Assembly (NCBI RefSeq): GCF_004022215.1
Contig: NZ_SAUZ01000009.1
Location: 113,908-177,907, forward strand
DNA: 64,000 nucleotides
Origin: Paenirhodobacter populi
Lineage (GTDB): Bacteria; Pseudomonadota; Alphaproteobacteria; Rhodobacterales; Rhodobacteraceae
Direction: 5' to 3'
Position numbers and translations under genes: made by a program. The notes beneath the pieces are model-generated. The model made no database searches. It saw nothing but the letters and a program-made list of their open reading frames with translations, and was not told the DNA's origin. Shown here in pieces: positions 34,103 to 43,984 of the stretch. Position 1 is the first letter of the stretch. Each line of letters begins with the position of its first letter.

Positions 34103-36190
34103 ATGCCAAGAAGATGTCGCGGCAAACTGGCGCTGAGTGCCAGCCTGCTTTCCATCGTCGCCGCAATGTCGGCGCCGTCCGCCCACGCACAAGAGTCCTC
34201 GCCGGAAAACGTCATCGTGCTGGATACGATCTCCGTAACCGGCGAAAAGGTGACACGGGACCTGAAAGAAACGGCGTCATCGGTTACCGTAATCTCGGCG
34301 GAAGAGATCGAAAATCAGCGCGCCGGCAAGGACGACGTGCGGGGCGTCATCGCGGGGACACCCAACGTGATCTATGCCGACAGCGTCAGCACGCCCATTA
34401 TCCGCGGCCAGAATACCGAAGGGCCGCATACCGGCGCCAATGCCTTCTTCGCCGGATCGGTCCCGCGTGCGACGATCAACCTCGACGGTCATTATCTCAG
34501 CTACAACGAATTCTACTTCGGCGCGACCTCGACCTGGGATGTCGAGAACATCGAAGTCTTCCGCGGCCCGCAGACCACGACACAGGGCGCAAACGCCATT
34601 GCCGGCGCGATCGTCGTCAACACCAAGGACCCGACCTTCACGCCCGAAGGCGCCTATCGTTTCGAAGCAGGGAACTACAATCAGCGCCGCGCCTCGCTGG
34701 CATGGTCGGGGCCGATCAACGATCAGCTCGCGGCGCGCATCTCGCTCGATTACAGCGGCCGGGACACCTTCATCGATTACGTCGGCAGCAGCTTCATCCA
34801 GAACAGCATCGGGCAGGATTTCAAATCCACCAACGCCCGGGCGAAGCTGCTCTGGGTGCCGACCGAAATCGATGGTCTTGAGGCGAAACTGACCCTCAGC
34901 CACAGCGAAATGACCCGTCCGAGCGCCGAAGGTTCGGGCCCGCCCTATGACAGGCTGGAATCCATCACCACCTGGATGCCGGGGTGGGAACAAACCACCG
35001 ATACGGCAATCCTCGATGTGGATTACAACCTCGGCAACGGGCTCATCCTGTCCAACCAGGGGCAGTTCTCGACCTCGGATGTCGAGCGGCGCGTCGGCAC
35101 CCCGACGGCTGGCGACGCGGACGTCGATCAGGACAACTACACCAACGAGACGAAGCTGACCTACGGCACGCCAACGGATACGCTCAGCGGTGTTGCAGGC
35201 GTCTATATGGCCTACACGACCCAGAACGAGACACTCAACCAAGGTGGGATCTCGACCTTCAAGGATCAAAAGCACAATCTGGGCATCTATGGCGAACTCG
35301 GCTGGCGGATCGATGAGCGCTGGACCCTGACAGGCGGGCTTCGATACCAACGGGACCAAATCCGCCGCACCGGCGACGTGGTGGCGAGCTTTGCAAATAG
35401 CGACGTCGATTACGACCACACGTTCGAGGAGGTCTTGCCAAAACTCACGCTGTCCTATGATGCGACGCCGCAGTGGACGGTCGGGGCGATGGTTTCCAAG
35501 GGGTACAACCCCGGCGGCGTCTCGCTCGACTTCTATTCTTCCAAGGAATGGGAGAAGTTCGACGCCGAGACAGTGTGGAATTACGAACTCTTTACGCGCG
35601 CAAATTTGCTGAATGACAAACTGTTCCTGACGGGCAACCTGTTCTACATGGATTACAGGAACGCCCAGCAGAACATCACCCAGACGATCGGCGGCACGAC
35701 CTACGTTCATACGATCAATGCCGACAAGGCCGAGGCCTATGGCCTGGAAGTCGGCCTCGACTATCGACCGATCGAGTCGCTGACCCTGCGGACGAGCGCG
35801 GGTCTCCTGCACACCGACTTCACCCGTTTTTCCGATGCGACTGCCTATGAAGGCAACGAATTCGCCCGGGCCCCCGGAAAAACCCTCAGCCTCGGTGCCA
35901 GTTGGGACGTGAATGACCGGCTGAACATCGGCGGTCAGGTCCGTTATGTGGACGGATACTACTCCAACACCGCGAACACGCCAGCCTATGCCATCGACGG
36001 CTATACGCTCGTTGACGTGCAAGCGAGCTACAAGATCCGCGACGGCCTCGAGGTCTATGGCTATGCCAACAACATCTTCGACGAACGCACGCCCGTCCTT
36101 CTGGAATCGGCGCGCGGCGACGTGGTGTTCACGCAGGCCAGCATGACGACCCCGCGCATGGTCGGCATCGGAATCCGCGGCAGCTTCTGA
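34103..36190 (+). CDS. TonB-dependent outer-membrane receptor
   Basis: A 695-residue receptor with a signal peptide (about residues 1-29, ending SAHAQ), a TonB-box-like stretch DTISVTGEK, a plug domain (about 45-165) with RGQNTEGPHTGANAFFAG and VENIEVFRGPQTTTQGANAI, and a 22-strand-type barrel ending in GIGIRGSF with a terminal Phe. The ligand cannot be told. The iron-chelate ABC genes lie just beyond the IclR gene and an NtaA-like monooxygenase lies downstream, so a metal chelate is a plausible cargo. The ATG at 34103 lies 16 codons from the hydrophobic signal core. Confidence 0.9.
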   Translation: MPRRCRGKLALSASLLSIVAAMSAPSAHAQESSPENVIVLDTISVTGEKVTRDLKETASSVTVISAEEIENQRAGKDDVRGVIAGTPNVIYADSVSTPIIRGQNTEGPHTGANAFFAGSVPRATINLDGHYLSYNEFYFGATSTWDVENIEVFRGPQTTTQGANAIAGAIVVNTKDPTFTPEGAYRFEAGNYNQRRASLAWSGPINDQLAARISLDYSGRDTFIDYVGSSFIQNSIGQDFKSTNARAKLLWVPTEIDGLEAKLTLSHSEMTRPSAEGSGPPYDRLESITTWMPGWEQTTDTAILDVDYNLGNGLILSNQGQFSTSDVERRVGTPTAGDADVDQDNYTNETKLTYGTPTDTLSGVAGVYMAYTTQNETLNQGGISTFKDQKHNLGIYGELGWRIDERWTLTGGLRYQRDQIRRTGDVVASFANSDVDYDHTFEEVLPKLTLSYDATPQWTVGAMVSKGYNPGGVSLDFYSSKEWEKFDAETVWNYELFTRANLLNDKLFLTGNLFYMDYRNAQQNITQTIGGTTYVHTINADKAEAYGLEVGLDYRPIESLTLRTSAGLLHTDFTRFSDATAYEGNEFARAPGKTLSLGASWDVNDRLNIGGQVRYVDGYYSNTANTPAYAIDGYTLVDVQASYKIRDGLEVYGYANNIFDERTPVLLESARGDVVFTQASMTTPRMVGIGIRGSF

Positions 36191-36244
36191 AATCGCTCCG
36201 CCATCGCAAGGTGACGGCTGTGGCGGAACATGTCAAACGGGACA

Positions 36245-36263
36245 GACCCGCCCAAGGCGGGTC
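36245..36263 (+). terminator. Hairpin after the receptor gene
   Basis: Eight-base perfect stem GACCCGCC/GGCGGGTC with loop CAA, 55 bases after the receptor stop and about 30 bases before the monooxygenase start. No T-run follows. It could terminate or attenuate transcription, or simply stabilise the receptor mRNA end. Confidence 0.4.
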
Positions 36264-36291
36264 GCCATCCCTATTGAGAAAAGGCAGGGCA

Positions 36292-37626
36292 ATGAAGCTC
36301 CGACCGAAAATGTGTATCGGCATCTCGCTCGCCCCGACATGGCTGAGCGGCGAAGGCTGGCGTCAGCCAGACAGTGGGATCGAGGGGCTCTATTCCAGCG
36401 ATTTTGCCCTGGACACCGCGAAACAGGCCGAAGCGGCGCATCTGGATTTCGTCTTTCGCCCGGATGCCAATTACCTGCCTTTGCCGGTGCTGGAACAATC
36501 CTTTGGATTTTCCAGCCTCGACGCGACCCTGCTTATGGCCTCCATCGCGCGCGAGACCACGAGGATCGGGCTGGTCACCACGATATCCACCACCTTCGGC
36601 CACCCCTATCTGGTCGCGCGTCAACTGATGTCACTGCACTGGCTCAGCCACGGCCGCGCCGGGTGGAACATCGTCACGGCCTTGCAGGGACATGAGAATT
36701 TCGGACTGCCGGCGATGCCGCCCTCGGACGCGCGCTATACCCGCGCCACCGAGTTCGCCGAAGTGGTGCGCGCCCTGTGGTCGAGCTTCCCGTCCGAAGC
36801 CCTGCTGGTCGACCGCGTGTCGGGACGCTATGCGGATACAGCGCAGATCCTGCCGATCAAACATCACGGCGCGGAATTTGCCGTCGAGGGGCCGATGAAT
36901 CTGCCCCGGTTTCCCGGGCCGCGGATACCGTTGATGCAGGCGGGAGGATCGGCCAAAGGCGTGGATTTCGCCGGTCAGGTGGCCGATCTGGTCTTCGGCA
37001 TGACACCGGATATCGCTTCGGCCAAGGCAATGCGTGACCAGCTTTCGGCCCGGGCGCGCGCCCATGGCCGCGCGCCACGCGATATCCGCTTGCTGCCCGG
37101 GCTGAGCCTCTATCTTGGCGAGACCCGCAAAGAGGCGCGCGCGCTTTTTCTTGAGACCCACCGCCGGGTGGATCGCATGCAGCGTGTCGAACGTGTGCTT
37201 TCGGTGATCGGCCTCGACCTGAGCGAGTGGCCCGACGGCCGGCGTATCCTGCCGTCGGACCTGCCACAGCCCTCCACGTCGAACTGGGGCCGCACACATC
37301 GGGAGCGTCTGCGCCGGATCGTCGAGACGGAACAGCCCACGGTCGCAGAGCTTCTGGCCCGGCCGGAGATCCTCTCCTCGGTGCATTGGCAGGTGATCGG
37401 CACGGTTGACGACGCTTTCGCAGAAATCAGCAACTGGTTCGAGGCCGGGGCAATAGACGGGTTCATCGCGGTGCCGGGCGGTGCTCGTTCGTCACTGGAT
37501 CTTACACTGAAAGCACTGGTTCCACGTCTGGCGGAGGCCGGTCTGTTTCGCAAAGCATACCGCAGTGCGACGTTCCTTGGCCATCTGCAGGATGAGGACG
37601 AGACCGCCAGGACCAATCCCGGCTAG
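36292..37626 (+). CDS. LLM-class flavin-dependent monooxygenase (NtaA/SnaA/DszA group)
   Basis: A 444-residue FMNH2-dependent monooxygenase of the NtaA/SnaA/DszA group. Hallmarks are the N-terminal SAPTWLSGEGWRQ-like stretch (here SLAPTWLSGEGWRQ), ARQLMSLHWLSHGRAGWNIV followed by GHENFG, and MQAGGSAKGVDFAGQVADLV. Members oxidise sulfur compounds, chelators such as nitrilotriacetate and EDTA, or antibiotics, using FMNH2 from a separate reductase; none is adjacent. The true start is ATG 36292; the upstream open frame lacks family sequence. The receptor in front suggests the substrate enters through it. Confidence 0.87.
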   Translation: MKLRPKMCIGISLAPTWLSGEGWRQPDSGIEGLYSSDFALDTAKQAEAAHLDFVFRPDANYLPLPVLEQSFGFSSLDATLLMASIARETTRIGLVTTISTTFGHPYLVARQLMSLHWLSHGRAGWNIVTALQGHENFGLPAMPPSDARYTRATEFAEVVRALWSSFPSEALLVDRVSGRYADTAQILPIKHHGAEFAVEGPMNLPRFPGPRIPLMQAGGSAKGVDFAGQVADLVFGMTPDIASAKAMRDQLSARARAHGRAPRDIRLLPGLSLYLGETRKEARALFLETHRRVDRMQRVERVLSVIGLDLSEWPDGRRILPSDLPQPSTSNWGRTHRERLRRIVETEQPTVAELLARPEILSSVHWQVIGTVDDAFAEISNWFEAGAIDGFIAVPGGARSSLDLTLKALVPRLAEAGLFRKAYRSATFLGHLQDEDETARTNPG

Positions 37627-37722
37627 CCCTGCCCCCGGTGGATCTTTCAGGGGCAGCCCGGTTCGAAGTCTCGGCGGCGGACATGCCGGGTGCAAGATCA
37701 CCTTGACGGAAGAGAAAAGCCG

Positions 37723-38430
37723 ATGGATCGAAAGCAGAACCTTCCGCTTCTGGCTGGCCTGCTCTGCGCGCTGTTCTGGATCGCCGCGGATATGCTTCTG
37801 GTCGGTTTTGTGCCCCGTCCGGAGGCCTGGCCGCTCTTTTCACAGACGCTGAGGAGTCGGCTTGACCCGAACATGGCGATGCTGATGCTGGACGGATCGG
37901 CGACGCGCCTGATCTGGGGAATCTGCCTCGCAACGCTCAGCGTGGTTCTGTATGTGTCGGCAGTGCCGGGCCTGCGCCGGCTGATGCCCGGGGGCTGGAG
38001 CGGTGCAATACCGACGGCCCTGCTGTTTTATGGCTATGTGACCTCGCCGGTGGGGCATGCAGGGTTCGGATATGTCGGGTTGCAGGCCCAAAGCATCGTC
38101 GCCTCCGGCCCTGAAGTGACGGATGCGCAGGTGCTGGCGTTCAATCAGTTCGTTTGGATCCTTCAGCTGCATTGGCTTGTGTCCGTCCTGGCAAGCGCCG
38201 CGGGGTGGTCGCTGCTCTTCGCGATGACCCTGGCTGGCCGGTCGGCGCTGGCGCGCTGGACCGCGACCACAAATCCGATCGTGCTGGCCCCTTTGACCGG
38301 AGCGCTCTGTGCGCAATTCCCGGAGAACCTGGCGGCGGCGCTGCTGGGCTGCGCAAGCCTGAACATCGCGCAGGCGATATTCTTCGCTGTCGCGCTGACA
38401 GCCCCGGGAAAACCCGAAACTGGCCTATAG
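37723..38430 (+). CDS. Integral membrane protein of unknown function
   Basis: A 235-residue protein with about six hydrophobic segments (for instance residues 6-27, 62-82, 92-115, 152-178, 190-212 and 215-232) and short loops. I do not recognise a named family. The ATG at 37723 follows GGAAGAG by about eight bases. It lies 96 bases after the monooxygenase on the same strand and could be co-transcribed. No charged motif suggests a transporter or enzyme class, so only its membrane location can be stated. Confidence 0.65.
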   Translation: MDRKQNLPLLAGLLCALFWIAADMLLVGFVPRPEAWPLFSQTLRSRLDPNMAMLMLDGSATRLIWGICLATLSVVLYVSAVPGLRRLMPGGWSGAIPTALLFYGYVTSPVGHAGFGYVGLQAQSIVASGPEVTDAQVLAFNQFVWILQLHWLVSVLASAAGWSLLFAMTLAGRSALARWTATTNPIVLAPLTGALCAQFPENLAAALLGCASLNIAQAIFFAVALTAPGKPETGL

Positions 38431-39003
38431 AGCGTGTTTCAAAAACCTGCGTGTCGCAAAGGTACCGCCCACGACGCACCTAGACGCGTCATACTTATAA
38501 CAATCACAGGCTCAAACACTCCGATACCGACAAGATCCGGGTCTTGGAGTCTTCTCTTGAATCGGCGTGGGGCCTGTCGATCCTCCATCCCCAACATTCC
38601 CCTGCATCGCGATATCATGGATGATGCTATTTGACCGACAATGCTGCCTGTGAGACCACAGATGCTTGCCGCTGGTGCCTTCGAACCTGACGTTGCAGCC
38701 GGTCGCTTGCGAGACCGCCTGTCCCGCATCGACATTGCCTGAAGGAGCGCAATAGCGGAAGCTGCGCCGCCTCGACCCGGCAGACCGGGGATATCCGTTC
38801 TGGCCGCGCCATGCACTCAGCATCTTGACGAAAGCATCCGCGGCGCGGGAGAGTGCTGGGAAAGCCGGGACAAGGGCAGCCCGCTCACAGGGGAACCGAG
38901 GTGAGACAGCCCGCTCCGAGCCCCTGAAGTTCTGACACGCGACGGCGACCGCCGAGCCCATGCCGACGATCCCGCCGCCCCGATGCGATGGTGCGGCTGA
39001 CAG
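38431..39003. other. Gene-free interval before the SulP gene
   Basis: Roughly 570 bases without a supported gene. Its left end begins GAGCGTGTTTCAAAAACC, which resembles the terminus of some IS elements, but no partner end or transposase text was recognised. The right part would carry the promoter of the SulP gene. Confidence 0.4.
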
Positions 39004-40725
39004 ATGAATGCCTCGATTGCCCATGGAAGCCCTGCCCCGGGCTTCCTCGAACTCTACACACCGAAGCTGATCACGGTCCTGCGCGAAGGCTACCACCTGC
39101 GGAACCTGCGCGCCGATGCGCTGGCGGGGCTCACGGTGGCGATCGTCGCGCTGCCGCTGTCCATGGCGATCGCGATCGCCTCGGGCGCGACACCGGCGCA
39201 GGGGCTCTATACCTCGATCTTCGGCGGGTTCCTCGTTTCCGCGCTTGGCGGATCGCGGTTCCAGATCGGTGGCCCCGCCGGCGCGTTCATCGTTCTGGTC
39301 GCGGCCACGGTTGCCGAACATGGCATGAGCGGGCTGATCCTCGCCACGTTTCTGTCCGGGATCATGCTGGCGCTGATCGGTCTGTTGCGGCTCGGGACCT
39401 TCATCAAGTTCATCCCCTTCCCGGTCACGGTCGGCTTCACCGCCGGGATCGCGGTCATCATCTTCGCAAGCCAGCTCAGGGATCTTCTCGGGCTGTCGCT
39501 CGCGCATGAGCCGGGGGCTCTGGCGGCAAAGCTGCAGGCGCTCTGGTCGGTGCGCGGAACGCTGACACCCGCGGCGCTCGGGCTGGCCTGTGTCACGATC
39601 GCGGTCATCCTCGTGCTGAAGCGTTACCGGCCGCATTGGCCGGGGCTGCTGATCGCGGTCGTCACCGCCTCGCTGATCGCCTATGCGGCCCATCTGCCGG
39701 TGGAGACCATCGGCACGAAATTCGGCGGGATCCCCTCGTCGCTTCCCCTGCCCCACCTGCCGTACATCTCCATGAGCAAGATCATGGCGGTCATGCCCGC
39801 GGCGATCGCCTTCACGCTTCTGGGCGCGATAGAATCGCTGCTCTCCGCCGTGGTCGCCGACGGCATGACCGGACGCAGGCACCGCTCGAACTGCGAGCTG
39901 GTCGCGCAGGGCGTGGCCAATGTCGGCGCTTCGCTGTTCGGCGGCTTTTGCGTCACCGGCACCATCGCGCGGACGGCGACCAATGTCCGGTCCGGCGCGC
40001 ATGGCCCGGTCGCGGGGATGTTGCATTCGGTCTTCCTGCTGCTCTTCGTGTTGATCGCGGCGCCGCTGGCCTCCTTCATTCCGCTGGCGGCTCTGGCGGG
40101 GGTTCTGGCGATCGTCGCGTGGAACATGATCGATCGCAGCGCGGTCGGCGTGCTGCTGCGCTCCGGCTGGGGCGAGAGCGTCGTCCTTGCCGTGACCTTC
40201 CTGCTGACGATCTTCCGCGATCTGACCGAGGCGATCGTCGTGGGTTTCGCGCTTGGCGCCGTCGTCTTCATCCAGCGGATGAGCCGGATGACCACGGTCG
40301 AGACTCAGGCCCCGCTGGTCGCCTCCGATATCGGCGACGATACCTATCCGCGCAGGCCTTATGACGAAAGCCGCGCCACAGATCCCGAAATCGTCGTCTA
40401 TCGGGTCAGCGGGGCGCTGTTCTTCGGCGCGGCGGCCTCTATCGGGGCGATCCTCGACCGGATACAGGACAGACACCGGGCCTTCGTGCTCGATCTTTCG
40501 TCGGTGCCGTTTCTGGATTCGACCGGGGCGAACATGATCGAGGGGCTGGCGCAGAAGGCGCGGCAGAAAGGTGTGGCGTTCTGGATCAGCGGAGCCCGCC
40601 CCACAGCGCGCCGGACCCTGCTGATCCACGGCCTGCGCCCGCCGCACTGCCGCTACGCGACCAGCATCGCCGCCGCCTGTCAGAGGCAGCGCCGTTCGGA
40701 CAGGGCATCAGGCACAGCCACCTAG
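39004..40725 (+). CDS. SulP family anion transporter with C-terminal STAS domain
   Basis: A 573-residue inner-membrane protein. The membrane part (about 30-420) has the SulP text LAGLTVAIVALPLSMAIAIA, GGSRFQIGGPAGAFIVLVAA and a later conserved segment FTLLGAIESLLSAVVADGMT followed by RHRSNCELVAQG. The STAS domain (about 455-550) is seen in VYRVSGALFFGAA and LDLSSVPFLDSTGANMIEGL. Bacterial members carry sulfate, bicarbonate or dicarboxylates with Na+ or H+; no carbonic anhydrase or sulfate genes are adjacent to decide. The gene is flanked on both sides by gene-poor DNA. Confidence 0.9.
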   Translation: MNASIAHGSPAPGFLELYTPKLITVLREGYHLRNLRADALAGLTVAIVALPLSMAIAIASGATPAQGLYTSIFGGFLVSALGGSRFQIGGPAGAFIVLVAATVAEHGMSGLILATFLSGIMLALIGLLRLGTFIKFIPFPVTVGFTAGIAVIIFASQLRDLLGLSLAHEPGALAAKLQALWSVRGTLTPAALGLACVTIAVILVLKRYRPHWPGLLIAVVTASLIAYAAHLPVETIGTKFGGIPSSLPLPHLPYISMSKIMAVMPAAIAFTLLGAIESLLSAVVADGMTGRRHRSNCELVAQGVANVGASLFGGFCVTGTIARTATNVRSGAHGPVAGMLHSVFLLLFVLIAAPLASFIPLAALAGVLAIVAWNMIDRSAVGVLLRSGWGESVVLAVTFLLTIFRDLTEAIVVGFALGAVVFIQRMSRMTTVETQAPLVASDIGDDTYPRRPYDESRATDPEIVVYRVSGALFFGAAASIGAILDRIQDRHRAFVLDLSSVPFLDSTGANMIEGLAQKARQKGVAFWISGARPTARRTLLIHGLRPPHCRYATSIAAACQRQRRSDRASGTAT

Positions 40726-41505
40726 GGGAACAGACCGTCCACGCGGCCTGATCCGCAAGCGCAGGACTGGCCCTGTACCGAACAACCCATTCGATACGAC
40801 GCCGAACACCCGTCTGCCACTCCCTGATGTTCGGTGCGCCGAAAAGCGGACAGACCGCGGCGAAGGCACGCCCCCCGACAATCTTCGGGATGAAAACGTC
40901 AAGAACGAAGGCGACATGCCCAAGGCTTTCCGCGTTCCAGCATCACCAGTTTGGCGATACCGAAGCCCGTTCCTCCAGATCCCTCAGCCGGGCCTTCGCC
41001 ATGAGGTTCACGATCGGCGCGATCCAGACGATATCCCCGCGCAATCAGCATCGCATGTCGAGTGAAACCCCCGCAGCCGGGATAAGGGGAGATTGGTCAC
41101 GATCCAGTTCACGGAGCGCTGCCAGTGGAATAATCATGCCCACCGGTGACCCCGCACCAATGCCGCTCCAAACGCCGCGGAAACCGGTCGTAAAAAGCAC
41201 CATTTCCCCATGCCGCATCGAGCAGGCCTCCCCGACATACGATCCGCGAAATACCAACGACGGCGGTGGCCAGAGCGGGTGTACGAATTTGACAAGGCGG
41301 GGGAGACTGTCTGGATACAGGCGCTGGCCCATGCGGCCCGGCAATGGCCCCCGGTCTGGGATTGAACAAGGCCACCTACAACCTGTTATTCTTCGCGCCC
41401 TCCCGCGGCCGGGGGTGCGATGTCCTCGGGGATTTCTCGCAGAAAGCTCTCGCCGGCCTGCAGTCTGCGGCCAAGCATCTAGATGAACCCTCGAACCGCT
41501 CGCAC
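40726..41505. other. Gene-poor DNA before IS debris
   Basis: About 780 bases in which no open frame on either strand shows a family I recognise. It precedes the IS3 fragment and is probably the scar of earlier insertions and deletions. A minus-strand frame ending near 41045 (FTTGFRGVWSGIGAGSP) has some protein-like character but no identifiable family. Confidence 0.4.
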
Positions 41506-42098
41506 CCCTTGGAGACACGTCGCCCGATCGCGGTGCCGGAAGCCGAAAATGAGCGCAGGAGCCTCGATTTCATCAGCGATGCCCTTACCGACAATCGCCG
41601 TTTTCGGGTTCTGGCGGTCGTGGATGATTTCACGCATGAATGCCTGACGCTGGTCGCCGACACGTCGTTGTCTGGCGCAAGGGTCGTGCGGGAGCTGGAC
41701 GCAGTCATCGCTCGAAGGGGATGCCCCGGCACCATCGTCAGCGACAATGGAACGGAGTTCACATCGATGGCGATCCTGTCATGGTGTCAGCGGACCGAGA
41801 TCGCCTGGCACCACATCGCACCCGGAAAGCCCATGCAAAATGGATTCATCGAGAGCCTCAACGGGCGGTTCCGCGACGAATTCCTGAACGAGGTGCTGTC
41901 CTCAACCCTCGCCGACGCTCGCACCCAGATCGCCAGCTGGAAGGAGGACTACAACCGACACAGACCTCATTCCGCCTTGGGAAATGTCCCACCGACGGAA
42001 TTTGCCATGAAGATCCGATTGGAAAAGCGGGCCGCTTAGGACCAGAAATCAACCCAAGGACTCTCCCAAATCCCGGAGGGAAACTGGGGCTCAGGTCA
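41506..42098 (+). pseudogene. IS3-family orfB, C-terminal (DDE) half, with right terminal repeat
   Basis: Open to a stop at 42037-42039, the frame carries the integrase core: [13 protein letters not shown] (first Asp), [10 protein letters not shown] (second Asp), and [16 protein letters not shown] (Glu), then [11 protein letters not shown]. The N-terminal half of orfB and all of orfA are absent, with unrelated DNA before 41506. The right IS end is visible as GGAGGGAAACTGGGGCTCAG followed by GTCA to about 42098, which read inversely resembles the left end of the IS3 remnant at 7136. The catalytic triad is intact but the protein is truncated. Confidence 0.72.
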
Positions 42099-42179
42099 CG
42101 GACCATGCGTACCTCCTGCGGATTTCGGAGAACCGGACAGCTGTTTCAGTAAGTTCAGGACAGTCATTCGACTGCTGGT

Positions 42180-42327
42180 CCTTGGGCTGCCGCTGTTCGT
42201 CCTGGATGATGACTTCGGGGTTTCCGGTCTGGGTCAATCCGGACCTGGCCCTTTCTCGGCGTATGCCGTCTCCCTTCAGATCGATGCGATGGGCATTGTG
42301 AATACGGCCGAGCAGAGACCCGGCCAT
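42180..42327 (-). pseudogene. IstB C-terminal fragment (IS21 family)
   Basis: A minus-strand frame contains LLGRIHNAHRIDLKGDGIRR, which resembles the C-terminal arginine-finger region of IstB ATPases (usually DRLVHNAHRIxLxGxSxRR). No other part of the gene or of istA is seen nearby. Sandwiched between two IS3 fragments, it shows repeated insertion at this spot. Confidence 0.45.
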
Positions 42328-42608
42328 TCATCGCGGCAGGGCTTCACCGGGATCCTGATCGGCCAATCGGCCACAGGCGGAACAACGTTTTCGTCGAGCG
42401 CCTGTGGCGGACGGTCAAATACGAAGAGGTCTACCTGCGGGCCTATGCCAGCGCCTCAAAGGCCCGCGCCGGGGTCGGTCGGCATCTGAATGTCTATAAC
42501 ACCCGCCGCCCGCATTCATCGCTTGACGGGAAAACGCCAGATCGGGCTTGTTTAACCAGCCCGATGCCCAAAGCGGACGCGGCCCAACCAGGACGAAAAG
42601 CCATATAG
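42328..42608 (+). pseudogene. IS3-family orfB 3' fragment (second type)
   Basis: Frameshifted text QGFTGILIGQSAT, then NNVFVERLWRTVKYEEVYLR followed by AYASASKARAGVGRHLNVYN and TRRPHSSLDGKTPD to a stop at 42606-42608. This is the end of the DDE domain of IS3 orfB (the Glu is in VERLWR) from a different IS3 subgroup than the fragment at 41506. The rest of the element is gone. It lies about 90 bases before the operator of the first sugar operon. Confidence 0.7.
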
Positions 42609-42696
42609 GAAACGCCCGGAACCGGTTCAGATCAGCCGAACTTCCATTGAGATCAATACAGGCCGGATCTCTCCACAGATCACCCCTTGCAATGTA

Positions 42697-42709
42697 ATGC
42701 ATGATGCAT
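42697..42709 (+). promoter_or_regulatory. ATGCAT-G-ATGCAT operator of sugar operon 1
   Basis: A 13-bp odd palindrome ATGCATGATGCAT in an AT-rich pocket about 220 bp before the permease start. Its exact reverse complement occurs at 52219-52231 before sugar operon 2. The FCD GntR regulator at 48441 lies between the two operons and is the likely ligand. Confidence 0.55.
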
Positions 42710-42931
42710 GATGCTTGACTAATGCCTCCCGGTAAGGCAGCACCGGAAACCAGTCTGATCGCAACTGGCCTCGGGGCCAAACCGGGAGACGGAAGGCGAC
42801 CGTCGTGGAGGAGGGGCGCCGGAGAAGGGGGGAAGCATCGCATCACTGGCCGGACGAGTGAGGGCGTCGGGCGAGGAATTCCCCTGCATGACCGCAGCGG
42901 GGATGCGACGCGACAAGGGGGGAGAGGACTT

Positions 42932-43909
42932 ATGCCGAAAACGGCGACAGCGGGTTTCGGGCGCATGCTCGGGGCGCATGCTGCGGGTTTACTGCGCAAA
43001 GCGGTGGCGATTCCGGCCTGGCCTGCGCTGGCCTTGCTGATCGTGATCGCCGCAATCGAGCAGCCGAGACTGCTTTCCCTGCCTTTTCTGCTGATCATAT
43101 TGCGGCAGTCGGTGCCGCTTGCGCTGACGGCGATCGGGCAAAGCCTGCCGATGATCGGCCGTTCGATAGATCTCTCGGTCGGCGGCGTGATTGCCGTGAC
43201 CAATGTCACCCTGGCGCTGCCGGCCTTCGCCGCGGGGCCGGCGTGGATGTCGCTGGCCATTCCGCTCGTGCTCGGCGCGACGATCGGAATGTTCAACGCC
43301 GTGCTGATCGCCTTCGTGCGCGCCTCCGCAGTGGTGGTGACGCTGGGTGTCTCGGTCATGCTCGTGGGAACGAGCTATCTGATCTCGGGCGGCGCCCCCG
43401 GAGGAGCGGTGCATCCACTGATCCGCTGGATCGCAACGGGCCGATGGGGCACCTTCCCCATCGCGGGGATCGTTCTGCTCGTCATCGCCATCGTCGCGGC
43501 GGTGATGTTGCGCCGTTCAGTCTTTGGCCATGCCCTGAGCGCCACCGGCGCGAGCTATGGCGCAGCGTGGCTCGGCGGGATCTCGGTGCGCAAGGAGTTG
43601 GTGGTCGCCCATGTCCTGTGCGGGATCTGCGCCGGGATCGCGGGCATCATGCTCACGGGCTATATCGGCACCGGCACGCTCAACCTCGGGGCCGATCTGG
43701 TCATGGCCTCGGTCGCGGCAGTGGTGCTCGGCGGCACGACGTTCGGCGCCAGCGCGGGCGGTGTGGGCGGCGTCTTCGCCGGGGCTATCGCTCTGACGTT
43801 CCTGGCCAATCTCATGACCGGGATGGGCGTGGGCAAGCCCGCGCAGCTCATCGTGCAGGGCCTGATCATCGCCGGGGCCGCGGCCCTCGCCCGCCTGCGC
43901 GCCAGATGA
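42932..43909 (+). CDS. Ribose-type ABC transporter permease (operon 1, first permease)
   Basis: A 325-residue membrane protein of the RbsC/BPD_transp_2 type with about nine hydrophobic segments. The family signature GRSIDLSVGGVIAVTNVTLA lies near residue 70 and the C-terminal GGTTFGASAGGVGGVFAGAI near 275. The ATG at 42932 has GGGGGGAGAGG upstream; a longer open frame from 42722 has no membrane-protein character before it. It begins a five-gene operon with binding protein, ATPase, second permease and lactonase. Confidence 0.88.
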   Translation: MPKTATAGFGRMLGAHAAGLLRKAVAIPAWPALALLIVIAAIEQPRLLSLPFLLIILRQSVPLALTAIGQSLPMIGRSIDLSVGGVIAVTNVTLALPAFAAGPAWMSLAIPLVLGATIGMFNAVLIAFVRASAVVVTLGVSVMLVGTSYLISGGAPGGAVHPLIRWIATGRWGTFPIAGIVLLVIAIVAAVMLRRSVFGHALSATGASYGAAWLGGISVRKELVVAHVLCGICAGIAGIMLTGYIGTGTLNLGADLVMASVAAVVLGGTTFGASAGGVGGVFAGAIALTFLANLMTGMGVGKPAQLIVQGLIIAGAAALARLRAR

Positions 43910-43984
43910 GGAGTTCTGCCGCTGCCTGACGGGGGAGCGGATACGGGCGATGCCCGAAGACATGTATCTCAGGGAGGAGAAACC

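Noticed and set aside
34277..36022. Minus-strand open frame of 581 codons opposite the TonB-dependent receptor
   Set aside because: No recognisable domain; the receptor on the plus strand has signal peptide, plug and terminal Phe.
38512..40647. Minus-strand open frame of 711 codons opposite the SulP gene
   Set aside because: Extremely charged shadow composition; the plus strand encodes a complete SulP protein.
41479..41512. Possible eighth palindromic element (GAACCCTCGAACCGCTCGCAC)
   Set aside because: It contains TCGAACC but lacks the TGAG/CGAA ends and compensating stem, and the host frame upstream is not recognisable, so an insertion cannot be shown.
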